A stretch of 34,751 nucleotides of DNA. Source: Lachnospiraceae bacterium (GTDB lineage Bacteria > Bacillota > Clostridia > Lachnospirales > Lachnospiraceae). The stretch spans positions 1 through 34,751 of the forward strand of contig JAQYOA010000220.1 of the NCBI GenBank assembly GCA_028727605.1, in the 5' to 3' direction. The notes under the pieces were generated by a model, which worked only from the letters and a program-made list of their open reading frames with translations, searched no databases and was not told the origin of the DNA. This document shows, piece by piece, positions 24,703 to 33,056 of this stretch. The position numbers were made by a program, and so were the translations under genes. Numbering within the stretch: the first letter of the stretch is position 1; each line of letters begins with the position of its first letter.

Positions 24703-24720
24703 TACTACTAAATGGTCGTA
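24703..24720 (+). promoter_or_regulatory. 18-bp cassette motif, site A
   Basis: TACTACTAAATGGTCGTA. One of four related sites; placed at the predicted transcription start of the promoter at 24668-24697, the position of a repressor site. Confidence 0.5.
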
Positions 24721-24759
24721 AAAGAGCAGATGAAAAAGTTACGAAGAGAAATCATTGAT

Positions 24760-24978
24760 TTATTGACCGAATTTTCTTTTCACGTCGCTGATGCCAAGCA
24801 GATAATCTGTTGTGCAGTCATAAAGCTTTGCGAGCCGGATCAGAAAATCAGTAGGAATATCGCGAGTTCCTTTCTCGTAACGGGAATATACATCTCTGTG
24901 ACAATTCAGGATCACGGATATTTCTTTGATTGTCAGATCATGGTCTACTCGCAGGTCTTCAATTCTCTGATATTTCAT
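24760..24978 (-). CDS. XRE-family helix-turn-helix regulator 1
   Basis: A 72-residue single-domain Cro/CI-type DNA-binding protein. The helix-turn-helix reads LTIKEISVILNCHRDVYSRYEKGTRDIPTDFLIRLAKLYDCTTDYLLG, the canonical XRE pattern with the YEKG recognition region and a final DYLLG helix cap. It starts at ATG 24978 with only a weak ribosome binding site. About 40 of 72 positions are identical by eye to the second regulator at 25579-25797, so they are paralogues of equal length. Target genes are not known; the 18-bp motifs nearby are candidate operators. It has no ligand or protease domain. Confidence 0.9.
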   Translation of the reverse strand: MKYQRIEDLRVDHDLTIKEISVILNCHRDVYSRYEKGTRDIPTDFLIRLAKLYDCTTDYLLGISDVKRKFGQ

Positions 24979-25037
24979 CTGTCTCTACCAATCCTTTGCC
25001 ACTAATCCTACCAATGGCGGCAGAATTTAAGGACAAA

Positions 25038-25055
25038 TACGACTATACGGCTATA
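25038..25055 (+). promoter_or_regulatory. 18-bp cassette motif, site B
   Basis: TACGACTATACGGCTATA. It lies in the divergent gap between HTH gene 1 (minus) and the 138-residue gene (plus), 60 bp from each start. Read on the minus strand it contains TATAGT, a possible -10 box for HTH gene 1. Confidence 0.5.
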
Positions 25056-25115
25056 TTTGCACGGCAATTTATTCGAAAAATCTGTGCGGCGATTCGTTGA
25101 AGGAGGATGCAGGTC

Positions 25116-25532
25116 ATGGAGGAGCGGCAGATCATCAGGGCAGGCGAGATTGCGCAGGATATGATGGGAGCGATCTGCGATGGTGATGAAGAAGCGATAA
25201 AAGAGGGATTTCCCCGGGAAATTCGGGAATACTGTGAGCAGGGAGAAATTCTGGATGGAATGGAAGTTCATCGGCTTAAGGCGGAATTGATGCAGGAGGC
25301 CGGAATCGATGAGACGAGTTTCTTCTATAAAAAGATAGGAATTCGTATCGGTTCCGGAGAACAGGAGTGTGATGAGGAAGTGCCGGAAACAGAAAAATGC
25401 AGTGTTCTGTTTCAGATCGGAAAACCTTTTTGGCAGGGGCATATGGGATGGCCGTTTTCCATCGATCTTTGTCTGGAAGAAGAGGAATGGAAGCTGGACG
25501 AATCATGGATCAGAGAATACCTGCTCCGATGA
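25116..25532 (+). CDS. Uncharacterised 138-residue protein
   Basis: Not recognised. I set the start at ATG 25116, nine bases after AAGGAGG (25100-25106); the ORF-track ATG at 25107 directly abuts that site and is too close. The protein is acidic and soluble, without signal peptide or membrane segment. It begins with a predicted helix (AGEIAQDMMGAICDGDEEAIKEGFP), has a charged middle, and ends in aromatic-rich strands (VLFQIGKPFWQGHMGWPFSIDLCLEEEEWKLDES). That layout is reminiscent of small NTF2-like domains, but this is only an impression. It lies between two minus-strand XRE regulators, whose motifs flank it, so it may be their target. Confidence 0.7.
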   Translation: MEERQIIRAGEIAQDMMGAICDGDEEAIKEGFPREIREYCEQGEILDGMEVHRLKAELMQEAGIDETSFFYKKIGIRIGSGEQECDEEVPETEKCSVLFQIGKPFWQGHMGWPFSIDLCLEEEEWKLDESWIREYLLR

Positions 25533-25546
25533 TTTGACGAAAAGAG

Positions 25547-25573
25547 ACAGTCGGGATGAAAAATCCCGGCTGT
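25547..25573. terminator. Hairpin between the convergent 138-residue gene and HTH gene 2
   Basis: ACAGTCGGGA (25547-25556) pairs with TCCCGGCTGT (25564-25573), with one wobble and a 7-nt loop. Downstream on the minus strand is CTCTTTTCG, on the plus strand TCCATTT. It probably serves both genes as a weak shared terminator. Confidence 0.6.
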
Positions 25574-25578
25574 TCCAT

Positions 25579-25797
25579 TTACTCTCCGTAATGATGTCTG
25601 ATATCAGAAAGACCCAGAAGATAATCCATGCTGCAGTCATAAAGCCTGGCGAGACGAACAGCGAGATCAATGGGAATCTGTCGTCCGCCTTTCTCGTATC
25701 TGGAATAGACATCGCGGTTGCAGCCGAGGTAGGAAGCAACAAAGCGAATCGTAAAGCCACGCTCCAGACGGAGCTGTTCAATTCTTTCAAATTTCAT
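25579..25797 (-). CDS. XRE-family helix-turn-helix regulator 2
   Basis: A 72-residue Cro/CI-type protein, MKFERIEQLRLERGFTIRFVASYLGCNRDVYSRYEKGGRQIPIDLAVRLARLYDCSMDYLLGLSD in outline, paralogous to regulator 1 over its whole length. I place the start at ATG 25797, which gives the same length and N-terminus as regulator 1; the ORF track starts three codons earlier at a GTG (25806). The recognition helix region (NRDVYSRYEKG versus HRDVYSRYEKG) is nearly the same in both, so they may share operators. Two copies of the 18-bp motif lie immediately upstream. Confidence 0.9.
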   Translation of the reverse strand: MKFERIEQLRLERGFTIRFVASYLGCNRDVYSRYEKGGRQIPIDLAVRLARLYDCSMDYLLGLSDIRHHYGE

Positions 25798-25815
25798 TTT
25801 GATCACCCATTCTCA

Positions 25816-25833
25816 TACTACTAAACGGCCGTA
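25816..25833 (+). promoter_or_regulatory. 18-bp cassette motif, site C
   Basis: TACTACTAAACGGCCGTA, 19 bp upstream of the HTH gene 2 start. The closest of the four to a dyad, with a CGGCCG centre. Confidence 0.55.
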
Positions 25834-25847
25834 TCGAAAAAGCAGGA

Positions 25848-25865
25848 TACTACTATACGGCATTA
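25848..25865 (+). promoter_or_regulatory. 18-bp cassette motif, site D
   Basis: TACTACTATACGGCATTA. It is in direct orientation to site C, 32 bp apart start to start, about three helical turns. Read on the minus strand it contains TATAGT, a possible -10 box for HTH gene 2. Confidence 0.5.
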
Positions 25866-25990
25866 CCAGTTTTCAGTTATAAAACAATAACGAAAATGAG
25901 AATATATCCCGGATGGAACGTCAGAGGAAGGGAAAAACTTCCCTGGGTGTTTATATTTTTTTCACAATTTCTTCATGGAAAAACTGGTAA
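25866..25990. other. Spacer between the regulator cassette and the hrcA promoter
   Basis: No gene is seen. A short stem AGGGAA/TTCCCT (25929-25944) is followed a few bases later by TTTATATTTTTTT on the plus strand and could be a weak terminator isolating the heat-shock operon from upstream transcription. Confidence 0.35.
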
Positions 25991-25997
25991 AAAGTGT

Positions 25998-26026
25998 TGA
26001 CAAACAAATACCGGAGTGCTATCTTA
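25998..26026 (+). promoter_or_regulatory. Sigma-A-type promoter of the hrcA operon
   Basis: Consensus TTGACA (25998-26003), 17-bp spacer, TATCTT (26021-26026). The CIRCE operator follows at about +7. Confidence 0.88.
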
Positions 26027-26039
26027 AGAACATAGATGT

Positions 26040-26066
26040 TAGCACTCCACTGAAACGAGTGCTAAC
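26040..26066. promoter_or_regulatory. CIRCE operator (HrcA binding site)
   Basis: TTAGCACTC (26040-26048), 9-bp spacer, GAGTGCTAA (26058-26066): an exact match to the CIRCE consensus. HrcA bound here represses transcription until heat shock. A further half-site GAGTGCTA occurs at 26015-26022, overlapping the -10 box. Confidence 0.97.
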
Positions 26067-26143
26067 AAAACTAAAATCATCCGAGTCGAATGCCGACAGC
26101 GTCTGTCGGGAATATTTGACAGAGAAGAGAGGAGCTTAAGGGA

Positions 26144-27196
26144 ATGGATGTGGAATTGGATGAGCGAAAGAAAAAAATATTAAAAGCAATCATCCGGACT
26201 TATCTGGAAACCGGTGAACCGGTCGGCTCAAGAACGATTTCCAAGTACACAGATTTGAATTTAAGCTCCGCCACAATTCGGAATGAGATGTCTGATCTGG
26301 AAGAAATGGGTTACATTATACAGCCTCATACTTCCGCAGGACGCATTCCTTCAGATATGGGCTATCGCCTTTATGTAGATGAGCTGATGAAAGAAAAGGA
26401 GCAGGAGATCGCGGATATCAAGTCTATGGTAATCGAGCGAACCGATCACATGGAGAAAGTTCTCCAGCAGGTGGTAAAGCTTCTGGCTTCATCAACAAAT
26501 TATGCAACGTTGATTACAGGCCCTGAATATCACCACAATAAGGTAAAGTTCATACAGCTTTCCAAGCTGAATGAGGATCAGGTGCTGGCCGTCATCGTAG
26601 TGGAGGGAAATCTGGTGAAGAATCAGATTATCGACCTGGATGAGACAATCGACGATGAACAGATATTGAAACTGAACCTGCTTTTGAATACTCAGCTGAA
26701 CGGTCTTACAATAGAAGAGATCAATCTGGGTATTATCAAAAAATTGAAAGAGCAGGCGGGAATCCACTCCGGTGTGATCAGTCAGGTGGTTGATGCAGTA
26801 GCGGAAGCCATTGCAGTGAGCACGGAAGATGTGCCAATCTACACCAGTGGAGCAACCAACATTTTCAAATATCCGGAACTGTCAGACCGGAGCAGAGCCA
26901 GTCAGCTGATCTCCACATTCGAGGAGAGACAGAAACTGGTGGATATGCTCAAAGACACCGTGTCAGAGGAAAAGGAAAATACCGGTATTCAGGTATATAT
27001 CGGAAGCGAATCGACGCTGGAACCGTTTCGTGACTGCAGTGTCGTGACAACCACATATGATATGGGGAACGGCATGAAGGGAACCATCGCAATTGTGGGA
27101 CCAAAGAGAATGGATTACGAAAATGTGGTAGACAATTTGAAAACATTAAAAGTCCAGTTGGACTCCGTCTTTAAGAAGCCGGATACGAATACGTAG
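26144..27196 (+). CDS. hrcA: Heat-inducible transcription repressor HrcA
   Basis: Repressor of class I heat-shock genes; binds CIRCE and is folded by GroEL. The 350-residue protein has the N-terminal winged helix (LDERKKKILKAIIRTYLETGEPVGSRTISKYTDLNLSSATIRNEMSDLEEMGYIIQPHTSAGRIPSDMGYRLYVD, about residues 4-78), a central GAF-like dimerisation region with an inserted segment, and the end motif VIGPKRMDYENVV-like (IVGPKRMDYENVVDNLK). It is the first gene of hrcA-grpE-dnaK-dnaJ, preceded by its own operator, hence autoregulated. A 7-bp dyad CCGACAG/CTGTCGG lies in its leader. Confidence 0.98.
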   Translation: MDVELDERKKKILKAIIRTYLETGEPVGSRTISKYTDLNLSSATIRNEMSDLEEMGYIIQPHTSAGRIPSDMGYRLYVDELMKEKEQEIADIKSMVIERTDHMEKVLQQVVKLLASSTNYATLITGPEYHHNKVKFIQLSKLNEDQVLAVIVVEGNLVKNQIIDLDETIDDEQILKLNLLLNTQLNGLTIEEINLGIIKKLKEQAGIHSGVISQVVDAVAEAIAVSTEDVPIYTSGATNIFKYPELSDRSRASQLISTFEERQKLVDMLKDTVSEEKENTGIQVYIGSESTLEPFRDCSVVTTTYDMGNGMKGTIAIVGPKRMDYENVVDNLKTLKVQLDSVFKKPDTNT

Positions 27197-27213
27197 AAAG
27201 GTGGCATGAGGTT

Positions 27214-27888
27214 ATGGCGGAAGAAAATAAAAAGGAAGCAGAGGAAAACATGGAAGAACCTACACGCGATATAGAAAAAGAAATCGGGCAGGAAGCTGAT
27301 AAAGCGGATGCGGATGCAATTTTACAGGAAGAGCAGCCGGAAGCAGAAACTGTGGAGAATACAGAAGAAGCAGCTTCATCGAAAACGGAGGAGGACAGCT
27401 CCAAGGAAACCGCGGACGATGGAAAAGAGAGAAAATTCTTCAAGAAGAAAAAAGATAAGAAAGACGAGAAAATTGAAGAATTGACAGACCGTCTGACCCG
27501 ACAGATGGCAGAGTTTGATAATTTCCGCAAGAGAACCGAGAAAGAAAAAGCAAATATGTATGCAATCGGTGCCAGGGATATTGTAGAAAAGATACTCCCT
27601 GTTGTGGATAACTTTGAACGTGGCCTGGCCACGGTGGAACATCCGGAGGAGGATCCATTTGCTGACGGTATGAATAAGGTGTATAAGCAGCTTACGAAGA
27701 CCCTGGAAGATCTCGGTGTGACCGTGATCGAAGCAGTCGGCAAAGAATTTGATCCGAATCTGCACAATGCAGTGATGCATGTGGAAGATGAGGAAGTCGG
27801 TGAGAACATCATCGTTGAGGAATTCCAGAAGGGCTACAAATACAAAGAAACTGTAGTCCGCCACAGTATGGTCAAGGTGGCTAACTGA
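27214..27888 (+). CDS. grpE: Nucleotide exchange factor GrpE
   Basis: Releases ADP from DnaK in the chaperone cycle. The 224-residue protein has an unusually long, very acidic, low-complexity N-terminus (about residues 1-85, rich in E, D, A, K). The GrpE core then starts at about residue 88: the long dimerisation helix (KIEELTDRLTRQMAEFDNFRKRTEKEKANMYAIGARDIVEKILPVVDNFERGL) and the C-terminal beta domain with EFDPNLHNAVMHVEDEEVGENIIVEEFQKGYKYKETVVRHSMVKVAN. It lies 17 bp after hrcA and 94 bp before dnaK. Confidence 0.97.
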   Translation: MAEENKKEAEENMEEPTRDIEKEIGQEADKADADAILQEEQPEAETVENTEEAASSKTEEDSSKETADDGKERKFFKKKKDKKDEKIEELTDRLTRQMAEFDNFRKRTEKEKANMYAIGARDIVEKILPVVDNFERGLATVEHPEEDPFADGMNKVYKQLTKTLEDLGVTVIEAVGKEFDPNLHNAVMHVEDEEVGENIIVEEFQKGYKYKETVVRHSMVKVAN

Positions 27889-27979
27889 TACCGGCCTTGA
27901 TTTTGAATAGATCCGCCGGACAGGCGGGAAAACAAACAGGTAATGATTTTATTTAGTATATTTCATTGAGGAGGAATAA

Positions 27980-29848
<1,869 letters not shown>

Positions 29849-30040
29849 GAAAGAGATCAGTAAGCCAAAAGGCAAAAGAAAAGCCCTGTGAGGCTGGTAT
29901 TTGCAGGGGACGGAAGGTTTTCCGCCCCCTGTATCTCTGAAAAAGAAATCATGCAGAAAAAAACGCTGACGCAAGAACGACTTTTTCAGAAAAAAAGGTA
30001 CCGGCAGACGCAGGATTTTTGCATGGAAAGGTGAAAACAT
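29849..30040 (+). promoter_or_regulatory. dnaK-dnaJ spacer with two hairpins
   Basis: CAGGGGACGG (29904-29913) pairs with CCGCCCCCTG (29922-29931) with one mismatch. A perfect 9-bp repeat CTGAAAAAG (29937-29945) / CTTTTTCAG (29981-29989) follows with a 35-nt loop. No T-run follows either stem directly, so partial termination or RNA processing that lowers dnaJ relative to dnaK is plausible but not proven. Confidence 0.4.
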
Positions 30041-31240
30041 ATGGCAGATAAGAGAGATTACTACGAGGTCCTTGGCGTAGATCGTGGGGCTGACGATGCC
30101 ACATTAAAGAAAGCATACAGACAGCTTGCCAAAAAGTATCATCCGGATATGAACCCGGGAGACAAAGAGGCAGAAGCCAAGTTTAAGGAAGCGACGGAGG
30201 CCTACGGCATCCTCAGCGATCCGGAGAAACGGCGTCAGTATGACCAGTTCGGTCATGCAGCATTTGAAAATGGCGGAGGCGGCGGAGCAGGCGGCTTTGG
30301 CGGTTTCGATTTCAACGGCGGAGATATGGGTGATATCTTCGGCGATATTTTTGGTGATCTGTTCGGCGGCGGAGCAGGCAGAAGAAGAGCAAATAACGGA
30401 CCGATGAAGGGAGCCAATCTTCGTGCGGTGGTTCATATTACGTTTGAGGAGGCAGTCTTTGGCTGTGAGAAGGAACTGGAACTGAATCTGAAAGACACCT
30501 GTACCACCTGCCATGGAACCGGAGCAAAACCGGGTACATCTCCGGAAACCTGTTCCAAATGTAACGGAACCGGTCAGGTGACCTATACACAGCAGACCAT
30601 GTTTGGTTCTGTGAGAAATGTCACAACCTGTCCGGACTGTAACGGAACCGGAAAGATTATCCGTGAAAAATGTACCAATTGCCATGGAACCGGCTTTACT
30701 TCCAGCCGCAAACGCATTCAGGTTTCGGTACCGGCAGGAATCGACGACGGCCAGAGTATCCGGATTCGAGAGAAAGGTGAGCCGGGTATCAACGGTGGAC
30801 CAAGAGGCGATCTGCTGGTAGAGGTTCAGGTTGCACGTCATCCGATTTTCCAGAGACAGGATATGAATATCTTCTCCACAGCTCCGATTACCTTTGCACA
30901 GGCAGCGCTTGGCGGTGATGTCCGGATCAGTACCGTGGACGGAGATGTCCTTTATACCGTAAAACCGGGTACCCAGACAGATACCAAGATTCGTCTGAAA
31001 GGAAAAGGAGTACCGTCTTTGCGCAACAGCAGTGTGCGGGGTGATCATTATGTGACTCTGGTTGTTCAGACTCCAACCAAGCTGAATGAAAAGGCGAAAG
31101 CGGCTCTCCGTGAATTTGACGAAGCCTGCGGAAACAAACCCGCCGGTTCCGATTCCGGGGATTCCGCACCGGAACAGCATAAGAAAAAGAAAGGCTTCAT
31201 GGATAAAGTAAAAGAAGCTTTTGAGGATGTAACAGACTAA
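30041..31240 (+). CDS. dnaJ: Chaperone protein DnaJ (Hsp40)
   Basis: Co-chaperone that stimulates the DnaK ATPase and delivers substrates. The 399-residue protein is a complete type A DnaJ. The J domain has HPD at 34-36, the glycine/phenylalanine region covers about 75-115 ([27 protein letters not shown]). Four zinc-finger repeats CxxCxGxG have cysteines at 154/157, 171/174, 197/200 and 211/214. The C-terminal substrate domains and a lysine-rich tail ([17 protein letters not shown]) follow. Last gene of the heat-shock operon, followed by a terminator. Confidence 0.98.
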   Translation: MADKRDYYEVLGVDRGADDATLKKAYRQLAKKYHPDMNPGDKEAEAKFKEATEAYGILSDPEKRRQYDQFGHAAFENGGGGGAGGFGGFDFNGGDMGDIFGDIFGDLFGGGAGRRRANNGPMKGANLRAVVHITFEEAVFGCEKELELNLKDTCTTCHGTGAKPGTSPETCSKCNGTGQVTYTQQTMFGSVRNVTTCPDCNGTGKIIREKCTNCHGTGFTSSRKRIQVSVPAGIDDGQSIRIREKGEPGINGGPRGDLLVEVQVARHPIFQRQDMNIFSTAPITFAQAALGGDVRISTVDGDVLYTVKPGTQTDTKIRLKGKGVPSLRNSSVRGDHYVTLVVQTPTKLNEKAKAALREFDEACGNKPAGSDSGDSAPEQHKKKKGFMDKVKEAFEDVTD

Positions 31241-31253
31241 AAAGGAAATAACG

Positions 31254-31287
31254 TACCGTCGGTTTTTTAAGCCGGCGGTATTTTTTT
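31254..31287 (+). terminator. Intrinsic terminator of the hrcA-grpE-dnaK-dnaJ operon
   Basis: TACCGTCGG (31254-31262) pairs with CCGGCGGTA (31272-31280), with one wobble, followed by T7. Confidence 0.88.
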
Positions 31288-31337
31288 GCTAAAAGTTGTG
31301 AACTTTGGATGAAAAGGATACACAGATCTTTTCTTTT

Positions 31338-31347
31338 TTGCTATAAT
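31338..31347 (+). promoter_or_regulatory. Extended -10 promoter before hisA
   Basis: TTGCTATAAT contains TGnTATAAT (TATAAT at 31342-31347), an extended -10 box; no good -35 box at 17 bp. It lies 29 bp before the start codon. Confidence 0.5.
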
Positions 31348-31376
31348 TGGGGACAAATTTGAAGGAGGAAAAAGTT

Positions 31377-32156
31377 ATGAGATTTCGTCCGTGTATCGAT
31401 ATTCACAATGGAAAAGTAAAACAGATTGTGGGAAGCAGTCTGAACGATATAGGAGATAAAGCAAAAGAAAATTTTGTTGCCGAGCAGGATGCCTCATTTT
31501 ATGCCGGGCTCTACCAAAGGTATGGGATCAGCGGAGGGCATGTGATCCTTTTGAACAGCAAAGATTCACCGTATTATCCGGAGACAAAACGTCAGGCGCT
31601 TCTGGCATTGTCTTCCTATCCGGGAGGGCTGCAGGTCGGCGGCGGCATCAATGCGGAGAACGCGTGTGAATTCTTAACAGCCGGAGCCAGTCATGTCATT
31701 GTAACTTCCTATGTATTCCGCGACGGCCATATTTACTATGAAAATCTGGAGAAGCTTGTGACGACAGTCGGAAAGAAACGCCTCACTCTGGATCTGAGCT
31801 GCAGAAAAAAGGAAGACGGATATTACATTGTCACAGACCGCTGGCAGAAGTTTACAAAGGAGAAGCTGACGGAGGAACTGCTTCTGAAATTGTCGGAAAG
31901 CTGCGATGAATTTCTGATTCATGCGGTGGATGTGGAGGGAAAAGCTTCAGGGATTGAGGTTGAGCTGGTTCGTCTGCTGGCAAAAATGAAAGGCTTTCCC
32001 ATCACCTATGCAGGCGGAGTCGGCACATTCCATGATCTGGAACTTCTGAAACAGGAGGGGCAGAATCATCTGGATGTCACCATAGGAAGTGCGCTCGATC
32101 TGTTTGGGGGATCCATGAATTTTGCGGAAGTACTGCGAATCTGTTCCGGTAACTGA
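31377..32156 (+). CDS. hisA: Phosphoribosylformimino-AICAR ribotide isomerase, eukaryotic-type HisA
   Basis: Catalyses the isomerisation of ProFAR in histidine synthesis. The 259-residue TIM barrel resembles yeast HIS6 more than the usual bacterial HisA: FRPCIDIHNGKVKQIVG, LQVGGGIN, VIVTSYVF, LTLDLSCRKKEDGYYIV, FLIHAVDVEG and TYAGGVG all follow the eukaryotic pattern. The two catalytic aspartates are at D8 (CIDIHNG) and D139 (LDLSCRK). I start at ATG 31377, preceded by GAAGGAGGAA; the ORF-track start at 31347 is inside the promoter. No other his genes are adjacent, so it stands apart from any his operon. Confidence 0.9.
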   Translation: MRFRPCIDIHNGKVKQIVGSSLNDIGDKAKENFVAEQDASFYAGLYQRYGISGGHVILLNSKDSPYYPETKRQALLALSSYPGGLQVGGGINAENACEFLTAGASHVIVTSYVFRDGHIYYENLEKLVTTVGKKRLTLDLSCRKKEDGYYIVTDRWQKFTKEKLTEELLLKLSESCDEFLIHAVDVEGKASGIEVELVRLLAKMKGFPITYAGGVGTFHDLELLKQEGQNHLDVTIGSALDLFGGSMNFAEVLRICSGN

Positions 32157-32195
32157 GTAAAATGTCTGAAAAAAGTGTAAATTTTCTAAATTCTA

Positions 32196-32224
32196 TTGCA
32201 TTCTTTTGACCGGATTGTTATAAT
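32196..32224 (+). promoter_or_regulatory. Sigma-A-type promoter of hpf
   Basis: TTGCAT (32196-32201), 17-bp spacer, TATAAT (32219-32224). The predicted RNA 5' end begins almost at a perfect 8-bp hairpin, TTACAGGC (32233-32240) / GCCTGTAA (32254-32261). Confidence 0.75.
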
Positions 32225-32288
32225 ATATTTACTTACAGGCGACAGGATCAAATGCCTGTAAAATTTCAGAGCAAAGGGGTTGGGCATT

Positions 32289-32816
32289 ATGAAGATTACC
32301 ATCAGTGGAAAAAATATCGAAGTGACAGAGGGATTGAAAGCCGCGGTAAATGAGAAACTCGGCAAGCTGGAGCGATATTTCACGCCTGACACGGAAGTCA
32401 TCGTAACATTAAGCGTAGAGAAAGAAAGACAGAAAATAGAGGTTACCATCCCAGTCAAAGGAAATATTATCCGCTCCGAGCAGGTGAGCAGCGACATGTA
32501 CGTATCGATCGATCTGGTGGAAGAGATTATTGAACGCCAGCTTCGCAAATATAAGACCAAAATCGTGGACAAGCAGCAGGATGCCAGCAATTTCCAGAAA
32601 TCGTATCTGGAGCATGATTATCTGGAGGATGAGGATATTCAGATCATCCGTACAAAGAAGTTTGGCATGAAACCGATGTATCCGGAAGATGCCTGTGTAC
32701 AGATGGAACTCCTCGGACACAGCTTCTTCGTATTCCGCAATGCAGAGACAGAGGAAGTAAATGTCGTATACAAACGGAAAAACAACACTTACGGTCTGAT
32801 TGAACCAGAGTGCTGA
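32289..32816 (+). CDS. hpf: Ribosome hibernation promoting factor, long form
   Basis: Binds the 30S subunit and pairs 70S ribosomes into inactive 100S dimers in starvation or stationary phase. I start at ATG 32289 (MKITISGKNIEVTEGLKAAVNEKLGKLERYF, 175 residues); the ORF-track start at 32280 is a TTG and has no better ribosome site. The N-terminal HPF/YfiA domain covers about 1-95. The C-terminal dimerisation domain, with KPMYPEDACVQMELLGHSFFVFRNAETEEVNVVYKRKNNTYGLIEP (about 128-173), identifies the long form typical of Firmicutes. It is a single-gene unit with its own promoter and terminator, directly upstream of secA as in many relatives. Confidence 0.96.
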   Translation: MKITISGKNIEVTEGLKAAVNEKLGKLERYFTPDTEVIVTLSVEKERQKIEVTIPVKGNIIRSEQVSSDMYVSIDLVEEIIERQLRKYKTKIVDKQQDASNFQKSYLEHDYLEDEDIQIIRTKKFGMKPMYPEDACVQMELLGHSFFVFRNAETEEVNVVYKRKNNTYGLIEPEC

Positions 32817-32828
32817 TCGAAAATTCAT

Positions 32829-32862
32829 ACAGGTCCCGGTAAAAAGCCGGGACCTGTTTTTA
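32829..32862 (+). terminator. Intrinsic terminator of hpf
   Basis: ACAGGTCCCGG (32829-32839) pairs perfectly with CCGGGACCTGT (32847-32857), followed by a T-run. Confidence 0.93.
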
Positions 32863-32881
32863 TTTGTTAACGAAAAATTCA

Positions 32882-32910
32882 TTGTTATATTGTTCCAAAG
32901 GTGGTAAAAT
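32882..32910 (+). promoter_or_regulatory. Sigma-A-type promoter of secA
   Basis: TTGTTA (32882-32887), 17-bp spacer, TAAAAT (32905-32910), directly after the hpf terminator. The leader to the secA start is about 140 nt and holds a hairpin ATGTC...GACAT (about 33003-33022). Confidence 0.6.
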
Positions 32911-33056
32911 ACGAATAGTATGTAAAAATGTCCTTATCCTGCCCGAATCACAGTGTTTTCGATGACGCGTGGACGGAAGGTATGAGACAGGGATTTTGGC
33001 GATGTCGGCAAAAGCGGACATGGCCGTTTATCATAAAAATTAGGAGTGTACTGCGC

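Noticed and set aside
24712-25005. Plus-strand 97-codon ORF antisense to HTH gene 1
   Set aside because: Although a promoter lies just upstream, there is no ribosome binding site and most of it mirrors the XRE gene, whose frame is clearly the real one.
24660-25870. Toxin-antitoxin or prophage immunity module
   Set aside because: XRE genes suggest it, but the middle protein shows no toxin motif, it is convergent or divergent rather than co-transcribed with the regulators, and no other phage genes are present.
27171-27812. Minus-strand 213-codon serine-rich ORF over grpE
   Set aside because: Serine-rich antisense translation of a Glu/Ala/Lys-rich frame, a typical shadow.
30104-31180. Minus-strand 358-codon ORF over dnaJ
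   Set aside because: Antisense shadow of dnaJ.
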